A stretch of DNA of 64,000 bases, taken from assembly GCF_964275005.1 (NCBI RefSeq), contig NC_092705.1, forward strand, positions 629,501 through 693,500, written 5' to 3'. Position 1 is the stretch's first letter. Each line of letters opens with the position of its first letter. A program made the position numbers and the translations under genes. The notes under the pieces were generated by a model that was not told where the DNA came from, searched no databases, and saw only the letters and a program-made list of their open reading frames with translations. Below, piece by piece: positions 1-11,350 of this stretch. This DNA comes from Diadema setosum. Its lineage: Eukaryota > Echinodermata > Echinoidea > Diadematoida > Diadematidae.

Positions 1-357
1 TGGAGCAGTCTGCAAGTGGCTACATTTGCATATTTAATCCCAAGCCAGCAAAGAGCTGCTATAGAGAGTTATTTGTGGATGCACAAAGACCCCAATGATT
101 TGCCATTGTTCCAGCTGCTCTTCCAAGGTGAACATCTCCCACTGAGCATCTCCTCAAATCTGAAATTTGCCCAGAAAATCTGCAAAGCTCATATCTGGAG
201 TCTAGTACAACTTACAGACACAGTTGCACTGGATGGCGTATACATGCACTTGAAAACACTTCCGTGTGCAGTGGCGGATCCAGAGGGGGCGCACGCCCAC
301 TGTTTATATTTTTGTTTGAAAAAAATTGAATTAATAATAAAAAGTAATGAAAAATAA
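1..357 (+). CDS. 3'-terminal coding exon of an unrecognised gene (partial)
   Basis: The frame is open from base 1, so the exon or gene begins outside the window. Up to about residue 89 the product looks like real protein: mixed hydrophobic and polar residues, with segments such as SYLWMHKDPNDLPLFQLLF and FAQKICKAHIWSLVQLTD that suggest alpha-helices. From about base 269 the frame runs into a MITE, so the last ~29 residues (ADPEGAHAHC and onward) are repeat-derived. Without the MITE the flanks would place a TAG stop almost at once, followed by a polyadenylation signal at 488. I do not recognise the family. It could also be a pseudogene fragment. Confidence 0.45.
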   Translation, partial: WSSLQVATFAYLIPSQQRAAIESYLWMHKDPNDLPLFQLLFQGEHLPLSISSNLKFAQKICKAHIWSLVQLTDTVALDGVYMHLKTLPCAVADPEGAHAHCLYFCLKKIELIIKSNEK

Positions 358-468
358 AAAAAAATGAAAAATAAATACAAATGGGGTGGGGGAAGCCCCC
401 CCCCCCCCCCACCCCTTTAATTTTTATAAAGGCGTCTCCCCATTACGGAATTCTGGAATCCGTCCCTG
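269..468. mobile_element. hAT-like MITE
   Basis: The ends are imperfect inverted repeats: the left starts CAGTGGCGGATCCAG and the right, reverse-complemented, starts CAGGGACGGATTCCAG. The body is A/T-rich with a G-run and a C-run. CAG-type ends are typical of hAT MITEs. No clean 8-bp target duplication is visible, so the superfamily call is tentative. Confidence 0.5.
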
Positions 469-487
469 ATGTGGATAGACTGGAATG

Positions 488-493
488 AATAAA
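488..493 (+). other. Candidate polyadenylation signal
   Basis: AATAAA lies just past the MITE and ~130 bp after the current stop. A GT-rich stretch (TGTTTGTTGTTG) begins ~20 bp later. This fits the 3' end of the gene at the window start. Confidence 0.4.
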
Positions 494-1571
494 GTTTATG
501 TTCTCCTATGACAGTGTTTGTTGTTGACATTACGAACGTCCGTTATGTAGTGGAAAGTTGAGTGTTTTTGTGTTTTTTTTTTTCACGTAGGTGAACTTTC
601 TTTAAATTTCTTGAATTGTCCACACGGATCACCGTAAGAGAGATTCTAGTTTATAAACGAATGATCGGATTACTGTATGAATGCAGCAATATTTCTCGTT
701 GAATTGACATCTAAGTTGTTTCACGTGCGATTAAAACTATTCCACTACACTATACAAAGTGAATGTATTTCGACGTTTCATATCTCGAAACTATGATTTG
801 TTTGAAAGACTTGACACGTACTGTGAGCGTTGTGCAAGGAGCCTGATTGGATTAAAAAGAAAGATGTTCTATAAGCACTAGAAATCGGTATAAAGAAAGC
901 ACTAATAAAGCGATGAAAGACAAGGGACAGTCTGAGCGGAAAGGAGAGAACAAGGCATTTTCTTTTGCTGTAGAATTAATTTCTAGCTGAACTATTATGA
1001 GAGCATGGTTGAGAGGAAAGGTGGAAATTTGGTTATTGTCTTGCCATTCAATTTTTCCAAGCCGAACTGATATGAAAGAGGACGAAATAGTGAAAAGGTG
1101 AAAAATATTGGTATTCATTTGCTGTGAAATGATTAGGAGCAGAACTTTAGCTTAGAAGTTAATTCCAGATGGAACTAAGAATTGTAATGAAAGGGTATAT
1201 TTTTCTCCAAAATTAATTCCGAGCGGAACTAGTGACGAAAGCGGACATCAGAATGAGCGTCTAAAGTTTGGATCGTGCTGATAATTTTATGTCTGTATCC
1301 CAGCCGATATTTAAACAAATCCAACAAAGTTAATGTGCTCCTGCATTTGTCAGACGGAATCGTTCAACGGTTAAGTGGGATTATTAATAGAACCACGGCT
1401 TAAATGACTTTATGATTTTCAAATTATTGGTTCGTTTATCCCCGGCATCCTTAGAAGAAAACAGCAGTTCAAAAAGAAGAGACGACGCAGAAGAGTAAAT
1501 TGCTGTGGTGATTTGATGAAATGACTCCAATTTGTTGTCGGTTGAAAAAGGTTGGATCAGGGATGTGGGCT

Positions 1572-1611
<40 letters not shown>

Positions 1612-1801
1612 CATAAGACAAACTGACGGTCGAGCAGTCGGTTGATCGTTGGCTTTCATCAGAGTGATCTAGTTCCAGCAGGCTGCCTTTCGGTTCTTAG
1701 ATGGCAACCTGCTTTCAACGTCATCTGGCTCCGACTCTAATATAACATACAAAATGGTCGCTGCGATTATCGAGTAACCATTGAATTGGTGCAATATGTA
1801 A
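494..1801. other. No gene seen; contains a (GA)n microsatellite
   Basis: No convincing coding region or structured repeat was found, apart from a (GA)n run at about 1574-1606. Short open frames here have low-complexity or random-looking products. Confidence 0.5.
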
Positions 1802-4598
1802 CACTGGCGTAGCCGGGGGGGGGGGGGCGATGGGGGCGGTCGCCCGCCCCCCCCCCCCCCCTAAGACCGGGGATTTGCGAGGCGGAAAAAAAATGCGTGT
1901 ATACTGTGTGCATGCACATGAAGCGGGTCTCCTTTTCAACCTTTCATCAAATAAGATCATAATTTTTTGAATATTTCACTCAAAGTGTGCACCAGATCGT
2001 TGAATTTCAGTTCAAAATATGCAAAATCTCTCGTGCTTGGGAGGGGGATACCCTCCCAAGGTAAGAACTTTTTTTTATGTTGTAAACGGTGCGATTTGAT
2101 GCAGTCTTTTGCGCGCTTTATCGACGTGAAACAGTCCCACTTGTTTAAGGTAGCAGTATATTTTGATATAGATTATTATTGAACAATTTGGCTATAATAT
2201 GGTATCATTTAGATAAATGTCACTTACACTGAATATCATGAACGCGACTGAACCCGAGCGAGCGGAGCGAGCGAGGGAGTGGGGGGGAGGAGGGTGTGGG
2301 AGGGGGTGTCCCCCTCCCACGGTGAGAACTTTTTGCATTTTGATGTTGTAAATGGTGCAATTTGATGCAGGCTTTTGCGCGCTTTATGGACGTGAAACAG
2401 TCCCACTTGTTTAAGGTAGCAGTATATTTTGATATAGATTATTATTGAACAATTTTCCTATAAAATGGTATGATTTAAATACACTTCTTGTATTAATCCT
2501 TTTCACTGAATATCATGAACGCGACTGAACCCGAGCGAGCGGAGCGAGAGAGGGGGAGGGGAGGGTGTGTCCCCCCTCCCACGGTGAGATCTTTTTGCAT
2601 TTTGATGTTGCAAATAGTGCAAACTGATGCATGTTTTTGCATGCTTTAACGAGTTGAAACAGTCCCACTTGTTTAAGGTTGCAGTATATTCTAGTGTAGA
2701 TTATTATTGCATAATTTGCCAATAACATATATAAAATAGTATCATTAAAATAAACTTTTTGTATTAATTCTTACTCTTAATATCATGAACGCGACTGAAC
2801 CCGAGCGAGCGGAGCGAGCGAGGGGGAAGGGGAGGGTGTGAGAGGGGGGTGTCCCCCTCCCACGGTAAGAACTTTTTGCATTTTGATGTTGCAAATGGTG
2901 CAAATTGATGCATGTTTTTGCATGTTTTAACGAGTTGAAACAGTCCCACTTGTTTAAGGTTGCAGTATATTCTAGTGTAGATTATTATTGCATAATTTGC
3001 CAATAATATGTATAAAATAGTATCATTAAAATAAACTTTTTGTATTAATTCTTTTCACTGAATATCATGAACGCGACTGAACCCGAGCGAGCGGAGTGAG
3101 CGAGGGGGAAGGGGAGGGTGTGGGAGGGGGGTGTCCCCCCTCCCACGGTGAGAACTTTTTTGCATTTTGTTGTTGCAAATGGTGCAATTTGATGCATGTT
3201 TTTGCGTGTTTTTGCGTGTTTTTGCGTGTTTTATCGACTTGAAACAGTCCCATTTGTTTAAGGTAGCAATATATTTTCATGTCGATTATTATTGAACATT
3301 ATGGCTATAAAATGATATTATTTAAATAAACGTCTTGTATTAATTCTTACACTGAATATCATGAACGCTGTCTGTTCAGCAATCAAACAGAAAAAGCATG
3401 CACACGAGGGGCATTTTCCCTCCCAAACGAAGATGATTTTGCATTTTCAGACCTTAAATTCAGCGATCTGGTGCAAATTTTTGGTGCAATACTTTTTCAT
3501 CGAAGTGTTAAAATAACGGAATTTAGCTCTTATTCCGAATGTGCATCATCTGTGTGTATATGTACAAAGTCTAATGAGGAAGAGCTTAGGGGAAGGGGGA
3601 TTCCCCTCCCGCTCGGCGAATCTTTTGTGTTCAAAGAATTGAAATAAAGCGATCTAGAGCACACTTTTTGTGGAAAATTCGGAAATTGTCATTCCCAAAA
3701 ATGTACTAGCTCTAAAGTGGGTAACAAGCAATGGAATGGTGGCAAGATACCTCTCCCATATTCAAGGGAGCCTTTTTTCAGTTTTAAGCTTTTAGAACTG
3801 AAATTCAACAATCTGGCGTACACTTTTGTTGGAATATCTGGAAATTTTTCAATCAGAAGAGAAGTGTAGCAAGTCTGTGGAAGGAGATTCTATATAATTT
3901 TCTGATTGCAGTTAAACGTTTTGGTGCACACATTTTGTGTCATATTTGGAAAACTGTTTATGTTCAAAGTGTAGCCACAGTCTACATGCATGGGGGGGGG
4001 GGAGGGGCGGGCGAGCAGGAAAAAGGTGTGGGCGAGTGTTATCTCCACCCTTCCCGTACGATGGGGCTTTTGCCTTTTTAAAGGTTGAAATTGAGATATC
4101 TCGTATACGCATATTTGATGGAATATAATGCTATGGGAAATCATTAAAAAAAAAATTATGTTGGGGGGGCGTAGGGAGGAAGGGTCGATAAAGAGGGGAA
4201 ATTTCCCTTGTACATGAGGGAGCATTGAGTTTTCGGAATATAAGTGATAAGTCATGTGCACTCAGTTTTTCATAATTTTTTGTAAATCTAAAAAGTGTAC
4301 TAAGGCTAGGGAAAGAGGCACAGAGGGGGAGGGTCTGGGAGGGGGTATCCCCCTCCCAAGCACGAGAGATTTTGCATATTTTGAACTGAAATTCAACGAT
4401 CTGGTGCACACTTTGAGTGAAATATTCAAAAAATTATGATCTTATATGATGAAAGGTTGAAAAGGAGACCCGCTTCATGTGCATGCACACAGTATACACG
4501 CATTTTTTTTCCCCGCCTTGCAAATCCCCGGTCCAAATCTTAGGGGGGGGGGGGCGACCGCCCCCATCGCCCCCCCCCCCCCCCCGGCTACGCCAGTG
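1802..4598. mobile_element. Foldback-like element with ~260-bp terminal inverted repeats
   Basis: Bases 1802-2062 and the reverse complement of about 4335-4598 match almost throughout. Both read inward from CACTGGCGTAGCC, through a G-run, a C-run, a CCGGGGATTTGC segment, a shared GTGTGCATGCACATGAAGCG segment, and end at a GGGAGGGGG module. The interior is tandem repeats with no transposase frame. The ends resemble hAT termini (CAGTGGCG), but no 8-bp target duplication is clear. It is probably non-autonomous and fairly young, because the arms differ little. Confidence 0.7.
2241..3362. repeat. ~280-bp tandem array, four full units
   Basis: A landmark beginning AACGCGACTGAACCCGAGCG recurs at 2241, 2518, 2788 and 3070, giving periods of about 270-293 bp. 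A degenerate landmark falls at 3363, and a partial unit precedes the array from about 2062. Each unit has a GC-rich GAGCGAGCGGAGCGAG block, a CCCTCCCACGGTGAGAAC block and an AT-rich TTATTATTG block. More diverged units seem to fill 3363-4330. Confidence 0.8.
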
Positions 4599-5045
4599 CT
4601 GTATTAAAGAATTAAAGATTAAAGAAACTAATGAAGGCATTTTCTTGGAGCAACTTCCCTTTTTTATGAATACCAATTTATACAAGAAGCCTAAAGATGC
4701 ATAAAGGAACTCACTTATCTGTTTATCAGCCGACCAAGGGTCCATGGTGTGGAGAATTTGGAGCACCGTTGAATTGAAGATTATTGCTACAACCCGGTTA
4801 AAGAGCTCCTCGACATTCCATCCTTCATCATGCACGATGGGATACAGGACAGACATTTTGACTCGTTTATTATTTCTGCCCCACCATATTCACTATCATT
4901 ATGATGCATCTTCACTATGTCATTATTGTCAATACTACATCTACACATGCATGATCATTTCCAAAGTCCACGAGTATCATTGTAATGGTTATTATTCTTT
5001 TATAACTGTATATTAATATTCTTACTGAAATGATGGGGGAGGGGG
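4599..5045. other. No gene seen
   Basis: This is unique-looking AT-rich sequence between the foldback element and the SINE. Open frames here show no recognisable domains. Confidence 0.4.
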
Positions 5046-5230
5046 CAATATGGCGTAGTGGATTTAAGACTCCCGACTCCCAATAGGACCCGAGTTAGTT
5101 TCCCGTCCAGTGCTTTACGTCCTTGGACAAGATGTTTTTAACCCCTCTGTCCCTCTCGATCCAGGTGTAACAATGGGTACCTGGCAGCCCTATAGTGATG
5201 CGCTCTGTCGGAATGAGTCAAAAGTCGCAA
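5046..5230 (+). mobile_element. tRNA-derived SINE
   Basis: An A-box-like TGGCGTAGTGG is followed ~30 bp later by a B-box-like GGACCCGAGTTAGTT. A conserved-looking body follows, with TTGGACAAGATG and AATGGGTACCTGGCAG, as seen in invertebrate SINEs with a central domain. It does not fold as a functional tRNA. The 3' boundary is approximate. Confidence 0.6.
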
Positions 5231-5469
5231 AAAATGAAATCGTAGTTATGCCTGTATGTGAATTCTACAGACTCTAAGCTTTACACTGATATGTAATACA
5301 ACTCATTTCGACATCCCTTTAGATCATAAAAACGAATATTAACTACGCTTATGATGTCAGTCCATTTTTTAGATAACGGAGAAAATCGCTCTCAAAGTTC
5401 AGACTATGTTCACGCTCACAACCTGTTTCTTTCACGGGACGAAGCAATATAATAGTCCTGCTTAGCGAC

Positions 5470-5700
5470 GGCGTTTACGCTCCATCGCACGCACTACCGT
5501 ATAAGGCAATAGCTTGGATGCGTAAGATAATTAACCAATCGCAGGACAGGTCTATCATTAACGATTTTGACCAATACGCAGCCCGAATGTAAACTTCGGT
5601 GCGTTTGTGTCCGTGTCGCTGCCGCCGCATGAATGAGTCGGTACGCGTTGTGTGTCGGCTGCGGCGTAGTTTGCCGCAAGTTTTTAACTCACAGACAATA
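5470..5700. promoter_or_regulatory. CpG-rich, CCAAT-bearing promoter-like patch
   Basis: This patch is unusually rich in CpG compared with its surroundings and has two CCAAT boxes about 50 bp apart (AACCAATCGC near 5533 and GACCAATACG near 5569). No gene can be attached to it on either strand, so a promoter role is only a guess. Confidence 0.25.
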
Positions 5701-5821
5701 TAGTAGAGCGGTTAAACCCTCAAAATCATGAGAATTGTGCAAAATTTGACTAAAGTATGAAAATTTCACCAGTGTTAGTACATACCATAAGATTCATTTT
5801 AAGATCGGGAGGTAAGTCTGA

Positions 5822-6960
5822 TTTGACCTCTGATGACCTCCAGAGGTCAATGAACTTTAAATATCAGAATATTGATGTTTGGAGGCATTTGTGAATGATA
5901 GGCTTAGATCTTGGTTACGCTGCATTAAACATGCATTTGTACTACAAATCTTCTGATTCCACAGGGCATTGACAGGTTTCTAACCTTTGACCTCTGATTA
6001 CCTTTAGAGGTCAATGACCTCAAAATACCATAATATTGATCTGTGATGTTATTAGTGAAAGGACAAGTTCACATTCATAGACATGTTGGTTGAGTGAATG
6101 CAGCAATATTAGTAGAGCACATCATTGAGAGTTTGAGGGAAATGGGACAATCCGTTCAAAAGTTATGAATTTTTAAAGTATCTGCTCACTCAAGGCTGGA
6201 TGAGAAGACTACTATAGCTTGTAATGCCACATGAGTACAACGATAAGGAAAGAATAAAGAAAATTCAACATATTCTCACTTTTCTCGCATAACAAAAGAA
6301 CACTTGACTTCTCTCTTTCAGAAGGCAGGGGGAATAATATTACCCTTAACATATTATGTCAGTAACAAGCCGAATGTGCTCTTTATTCAAAAAGTAAAGT
6401 TTTGTGAAATTCTCTCTTTACTTTCTTTATATGGTTGTACGCATATGACATCATACACTACAGTAGTCTTTTTATCCAGCAGTGACTACGCAAATACTTT
6501 AAAAATTCATAACTTTTGAACGGATTGTCCGATTTTCCCCAAACTTTCACTGATGTGTTCTACTAATATTGCTGCATTCACTCAATCCACATGTATATGA
6601 AGGTGGACTTGCCCTTTAAAGATAAACATGGTTAAGGTGTGCAAAACAAGCATATCTGTTTAGCAATGAAACTGTCTTCATATTCCAAAGAGCAAAGACA
6701 GGTTTCTAACTCTGACCTCTGGTGACCTCTTAGAGGTCAATGACCTCAAAATATCATAATATTGATCTGTAGTGTTATTAGTTCATGATAAACATGGTTA
6801 AGATGTACAAAACAAGCATACCTGCTTAACAAGAAATTGTCTTCACATTCCAAAGAGCAGAGATAGGGCTCTACCTTTGACCTCTGGTGACCTTTAGAGG
6901 ATGTACAAAACAAACACAATTGTAGCCCAGATGGCTATTAGCACATGTTTATAGTAAAGA
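5822..6960. repeat. ~162-bp tandem array with TGACCT/AGGTCA half-sites
   Basis: Four units start near 5827, 5991, 6715 and 6876. The 5991-6715 interval drops to about 160 bp once the MITE at 6060-6615 is removed. Units share a dense cluster of TGACCT and AGGTCA motifs followed by CATAATATTGAT and a TAAACATGGTTAAG-type segment. Confidence 0.75.
6060..6615. mobile_element. TTAA-target MITE inserted in the 162-bp array
   Basis: Inverted ends of about 120 bp: the left reads AGGACAAGTTCACATTCAT, and the right, reverse-complemented, reads AGGGCAAGTCCACCTTCAT. Both run on through GAATGCAGCAATATTAGTAG and AACTTTTGAACGGATTGTCC-type segments. TTAA follows the right end and TGAA, one base off, precedes the left end. 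This suggests a piggyBac- or Kolobok-type non-autonomous element. Neighbouring array units supply the empty site. Confidence 0.75.
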
Positions 6961-9900
6961 ATAAAATAGAATAGAATAGAATAGGATAGAGAGTAAAAGA
7001 AAACAGAACACTGCAGTCGTTTTCCTAGACACCCTGTGCATGAGGTCATACTCAGTCTTTTCCCCTTCTTGGAGTTTACGAAACCGTTTATCTTCCTTCC
7101 AGCTATTTTCTTTCTTTTTTTTTCTTTTTTTTTGGGGGGTCAAAACCACCTCTTCCAAGAAAAGTCTATGGTCATAGGAATTTGTGAGTTTGATGTTGGC
7201 TACTTTCCCCGCTAGTGGTCAGCACTATCCATTCCCAAAGCCCCGCGCCAAATTACGGGAATGACGTGATGACGTGTTTTTGCCCTCTGATCCCGAAACA
7301 TAAATGACCCTCTGAGCTGGAAGGTGGCCCTCCTGCCAGAATTTATCCCTCTATTTTAGCATTTATTGTTTAGTGGAGTGGGTCAAACAGAAACTCCAAA
7401 GACAAATTCAAGGGTAATGACCCAAAACAACGATGACGTTGGTTGCCATAGCCTAAGGACAATAATATTCATTTGGTTTATCATTTTGATATCCAATAAA
7501 CAATAAACAATAAAGTCTTACCAGTGGTTACAGAGAACAAGTGAATGAAGAAACTAAAAGAGAGTGGGCGAGTTAATCAGAAATTGAGATGAATCATAGA
7601 CAATTGAATTTTCATAAAAACGAATAGAAGGAGCAACTTGAACATTTGACCACTAAGGAATTAATTTCTAGTGAACGCCACACCCCAATATAAGATTGAG
7701 CCAATGAAATGCTTTAGGGAAAGGAAGTTTGTTAGTAAATTATAGTTATAAAAAAGCATGTCTCAGCCGAGAAATCAGTTAGAGTGGCAAGCACAGTGGG
7801 AGCGGCTTCACACTATGTAGCGAAGCAAAGGCTGCAGAGTATTTTGGAATTTTGAGGAACTTTGAGAATAGTTGGAGACTACAGAGATAAAGTCAGGAGT
7901 TCCCCTTTCTTGGTACATCATGCCCCCCCCCCCCCTCCAAGTCAACCAACTAATCTTTAACGACGCTGAATGCACCATCGACCTACGCTGTGAATGTGAT
8001 GAGGATCTGACTGTCATGACTGAACCGGCGAGCAGCAGGACATTAGGAAAAACTATGAGTCACGATAAGACAAAACTTTGGTTTACGCCAATTTGGAGTG
8101 CAATTACAAACTCCAAATAGTCAACTGGTGTCAGACTGATACAAACTGGAGAGTGATGGTGACAAAGAGAATACTGACAGCGTGACGGCAGACCGCTCAA
8201 CGGACGGCCCAGTCTCCCTGAAGAGATCGACAATGACATGCAGACGAGGACCTCATTCGTCGACCGAGAGTAATCATTTGAGAGGAATGACTTTAATTTA
8301 CGTTTGAAGACATTTCAAGAGATGTAGTAGTCTGATATGTTGAGGGGCAAATCATTCTACTGTTTGCAGTCTTGTGAACATACTTTAGCGAAAACTGTTC
8401 GAATATGTGGACAGTGATAAGTATAGGCCCCTATAAATCACTCTGTCGAGTAAATTATATAATGAATCAAATGGCTTCTTTTGAACATGAAAATTCCGAT
8501 GTTAAAAGCATGTGATGGGAAATGTAAACAGTATGTGCGAATACTTCTATGTTTCCTGCTAAACTTGTTTGTTAGTGGGGAAAAGAAAAGAAAAGAGAAG
8601 TCTCGCTCTACCACGTCTACATACCACAACGCCTACGGATATCTTTGTTTCACATTGTTGGTGGGGAAAAGAAAAGAAAAGAGAAGTCTCGCTTCATGAG
8701 AGATGTTCAGACGCCTACGGATGTCTAGGCTGAAGGTGGGTTTGAATGTCTTATAGGGCCGATAGAGCACCAACAGTAAGTGCAGATTAATTGGCACGCT
8801 ATCTTATGAAGAGAAACAATACTTTGTTTCACACAAGATGAAAAAGCAGAAAGACAGCTGATAATCATCCGCTCGTGTAAAATCAAACAGAAGTTTTTCA
8901 AAACATTTCAAGAGGCATCTTGGTGAGTTACAGTCTGTTAAACATGCCAATATATTGTGAAAAACAAATTGAAGGCCACCTGCAATAGGCCACCTGCAAT
9001 ACAGCCTCGCATTTTCCGACATCACAAAAACTTTGATCAACACGTCCCATATATACTCGTGATGGAGAGGGAAAATAATAAACAACAACATTGCAAGATT
9101 AATGCATTTCTTCCACGACAACAGACAGGAACTGATTCCACGTAATACGTAAACATGTATTCTGATTTTTTCCATGCCTCTGCCTTTGCCTCTGCCTCTG
9201 TCTTTCCATACCTCTGCCTGAGAAAGGATTGTAGCCTATCCCGCGAGTCAAAAAGAAGCTTTCTTATCATCTCGTGCATCCTGTACTCTATGTGCAATGC
9301 ACTCATCATAGAGACAAGCTTGCTTTACCCAAACTGTTTAGATATTGCCATTGGAAGACTCTGATGATCGCATACAGTGGCTGTGCACCTATAAGAACAC
9401 TGGTCTGACCTCAGGATGTCTATCCAGTTTAGTCGTGGAGGAGGTCTGTGTGCCGATCCGTGCAATGTACGTAGGCTCAATCGCGTGCTTCACTGAAGAT
9501 GTAGATGCTGCCCTGTCTTGAAAGAGATCGAGGGTATAGATCTAGACCAATTTCAGCAGGTTATACACTGAATCATCACTTGCTGGCAGAGAGTCTTAAC
9601 CGGATCATGCAGGTGGTATTACCCGCTGCAAGCGTACCCTGATTCACACATTGGATGCAAACCGGATGGGGCCATTAGTGGAAACAACCAATATTTGGGC
9701 ATGGGGGCACAACTCTTGGCCAGGTCCAAGTGTTAAGGAGTATCGAGCATAAAGAAGACAATTAGAGTAAATAGTAGTTCCACTCCTATTTGGAATTGAG
9801 GTTCCTAAACAGGTCATTGAAAAAATGCCCAAAATTGCCTGACGTAATGACCCAAACTTAATTGGATGACAATAGCAAGTTGCAAGACACAGGGTTGCTT

Positions 9901-10019
9901 CATGTGGAATGCCTGTTATGCCATACAGTATGTCGCTTTCCAGATGGTCCATGACGTCACTGTATGCTCCAGGACCATGAGTCATTCACCGGAACCATAC
10001 AGCCCACGAGCTTGACACT
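6961..10019. other. No gene seen; scattered low-complexity DNA
   Basis: About 3 kb without a supportable gene. A short direct repeat, GGGGAAAAGAAAAGAAAAG plus GAAGTCTCGCT, occurs near 8577 and 8662. A (TCTGCC)n-like stretch lies near 9176-9222. Frames of 100-120 codons on the minus strand (for example 9644-9985) have unconvincing composition. Confidence 0.4.
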
Positions 10020-10983
10020 GACCAACACAGGTAGACCGGGGGCCCAGAGCATTTATTCAGCTGAAAAGGGTCACACTTTTTGATGGTCTCATCATAAGGA
10101 TGTGGCCACGGGTCAATAAAATGAATTGCTGGCAAGTCACATCCTGTACCGTAAGCCTAGGGACCACAAAAAGGGACCCCGAAAATGGATTTATTCAGCC
10201 GAAGGGGGTCACGGACAAAAGTTGGTGGATATTGTTCCTTTGGGTGTACTTATCATGAAAACAGCAATGCCAGCTATTTTATCCTATATACGGGGCCCCA
10301 GACAGTAGCCCCAAAGGGCCCCACAAATATGGTGTTATTCAGCTGAAAAGGGTTACGGCTAATTTCTTTTGCAATGGAAGTAGTTCCCATCAGAGATATC
10401 CAAAACACCAATGCCAGCTATTTTATCCTGTACGGGGCCCCAGACAGTAGCCCAGAAGGGCCCCATCCCCATAGGCCCTACGTACAAACACACACAAACA
10501 TTGATTTTATTCAGTTGAAAATAGTCACAGCTAATTTCTTTTGCAATGGAAGGAGTACCAATTAGAGATATCCAAAACACCAAAGCCAGCTATTTTATCC
10601 TGCACGCAGGGGCCCCAGACAGTAGCCCCAAAGTGCCCCACCCCTATAAGCCCTACGTATAAACACACACACACACACATTGACTTTATTCAGCTGATAA
10701 GAGTAACGGCTAATTTCATTTGCAATGGAAGTAGTACCCATCAAAGATATACAAAACACCAAAGCCAGCTATTTTATCCTGTACGGGGCCCCAGACAGTA
10801 GCCCCAAAGTGCCCCCCCCCCCCCCTACACACATACTCACACAATAGTTTCATTCAGCTGAAAAGGGTTACGGCTAATTTCTTTTGCAATGGAAGTAGTA
10901 CCCATCAGAGAAATCCAAAATACCAAAGCCAGTTATTTTATCCTGCACGGGGCCCCAGACAGTAGCCCCAAATTGCCCCCTCC

Positions 10984-11015
<32 letters not shown>

Positions 11016-11050
11016 GATTTTATTCAGCTGAAAAGGGTCACGGCTACTTT
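10020..11050 (+). repeat. ~170-bp satellite, forward arm, first part
   Basis: The landmark GGGGCCCCAGACAGTAGCCC recurs near 10290, 10435, 10611, 10786 and 10951, with spacings of 145-176 bp. Each unit also has CAGCTGAAAAGGGT, TTCTTTTGCAATGGAAGTAG, ATCAGAGATATCC and a variable C-run plus (CA)n tract. Earlier units are more diverged. Confidence 0.85.
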
Positions 11051-11059
11051 CTCTCTTAA

Positions 11060-11350
11060 TTTCTAGGATTTATTTTTAAATCCTAAGGATTTATTTCTTT
11101 AAGTCCTAGCGGACTGTAAATACGGACAAAACCTTAGGACTTAAAAGTAAGTCTTAGCTAGGATTTAAAGATTTAAGTCTATGTTCGACTTAAATTTCAA
11201 GTCTATAGGATTTATTTTTTAAGTCTTATTAGATTACATTTAAATCTTTCTTAGACTTGTTTTTAGAATAAATCCAGCTTGGATTTAAACGATAAAAGAC
11301 TTATTTTAAGCCTTCCTTGGATTTATTTCAAATAAATCCATCATGGATTT
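11060..11350. repeat. Subterminal palindromic repeats of the TIR element
   Basis: Many variants of GGATTTATTT, TTAAGTCCTA, GGACTTAAA and AAATCC occur in both orientations over ~290 bp. A shorter similar patch lies at 18770-18845. Subterminal repeats of this kind are often transposase-binding sites; that role here is inferred. Confidence 0.55.

Noticed and set aside
2241-3362. CRISPR array
   Set aside because: Units are ~280 bp with no short repeat-spacer pattern; this is eukaryotic tandem DNA. The same applies to the other arrays.
1802-4598. 8-bp hAT target duplication for the foldback element
   Set aside because: Flanks ATATGTAA and CTGTATTA agree at only about half the positions, no better than chance.
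5046-5120. tRNA gene
   Set aside because: A- and B-box-like motifs are present but no cloverleaf or acceptor stem closes; it is the head of a SINE.
8481-9364. Overlapping frames on both strands
   Set aside because: No domain, no codon pattern, and mutual overlap; the direct repeats near 8577 and 8662 explain part of them.
9644-9985. Minus-strand 113-codon frame
   Set aside because: Methionine start and moderate length, but no recognisable motif, no splice-compatible neighbours, and composition near random.
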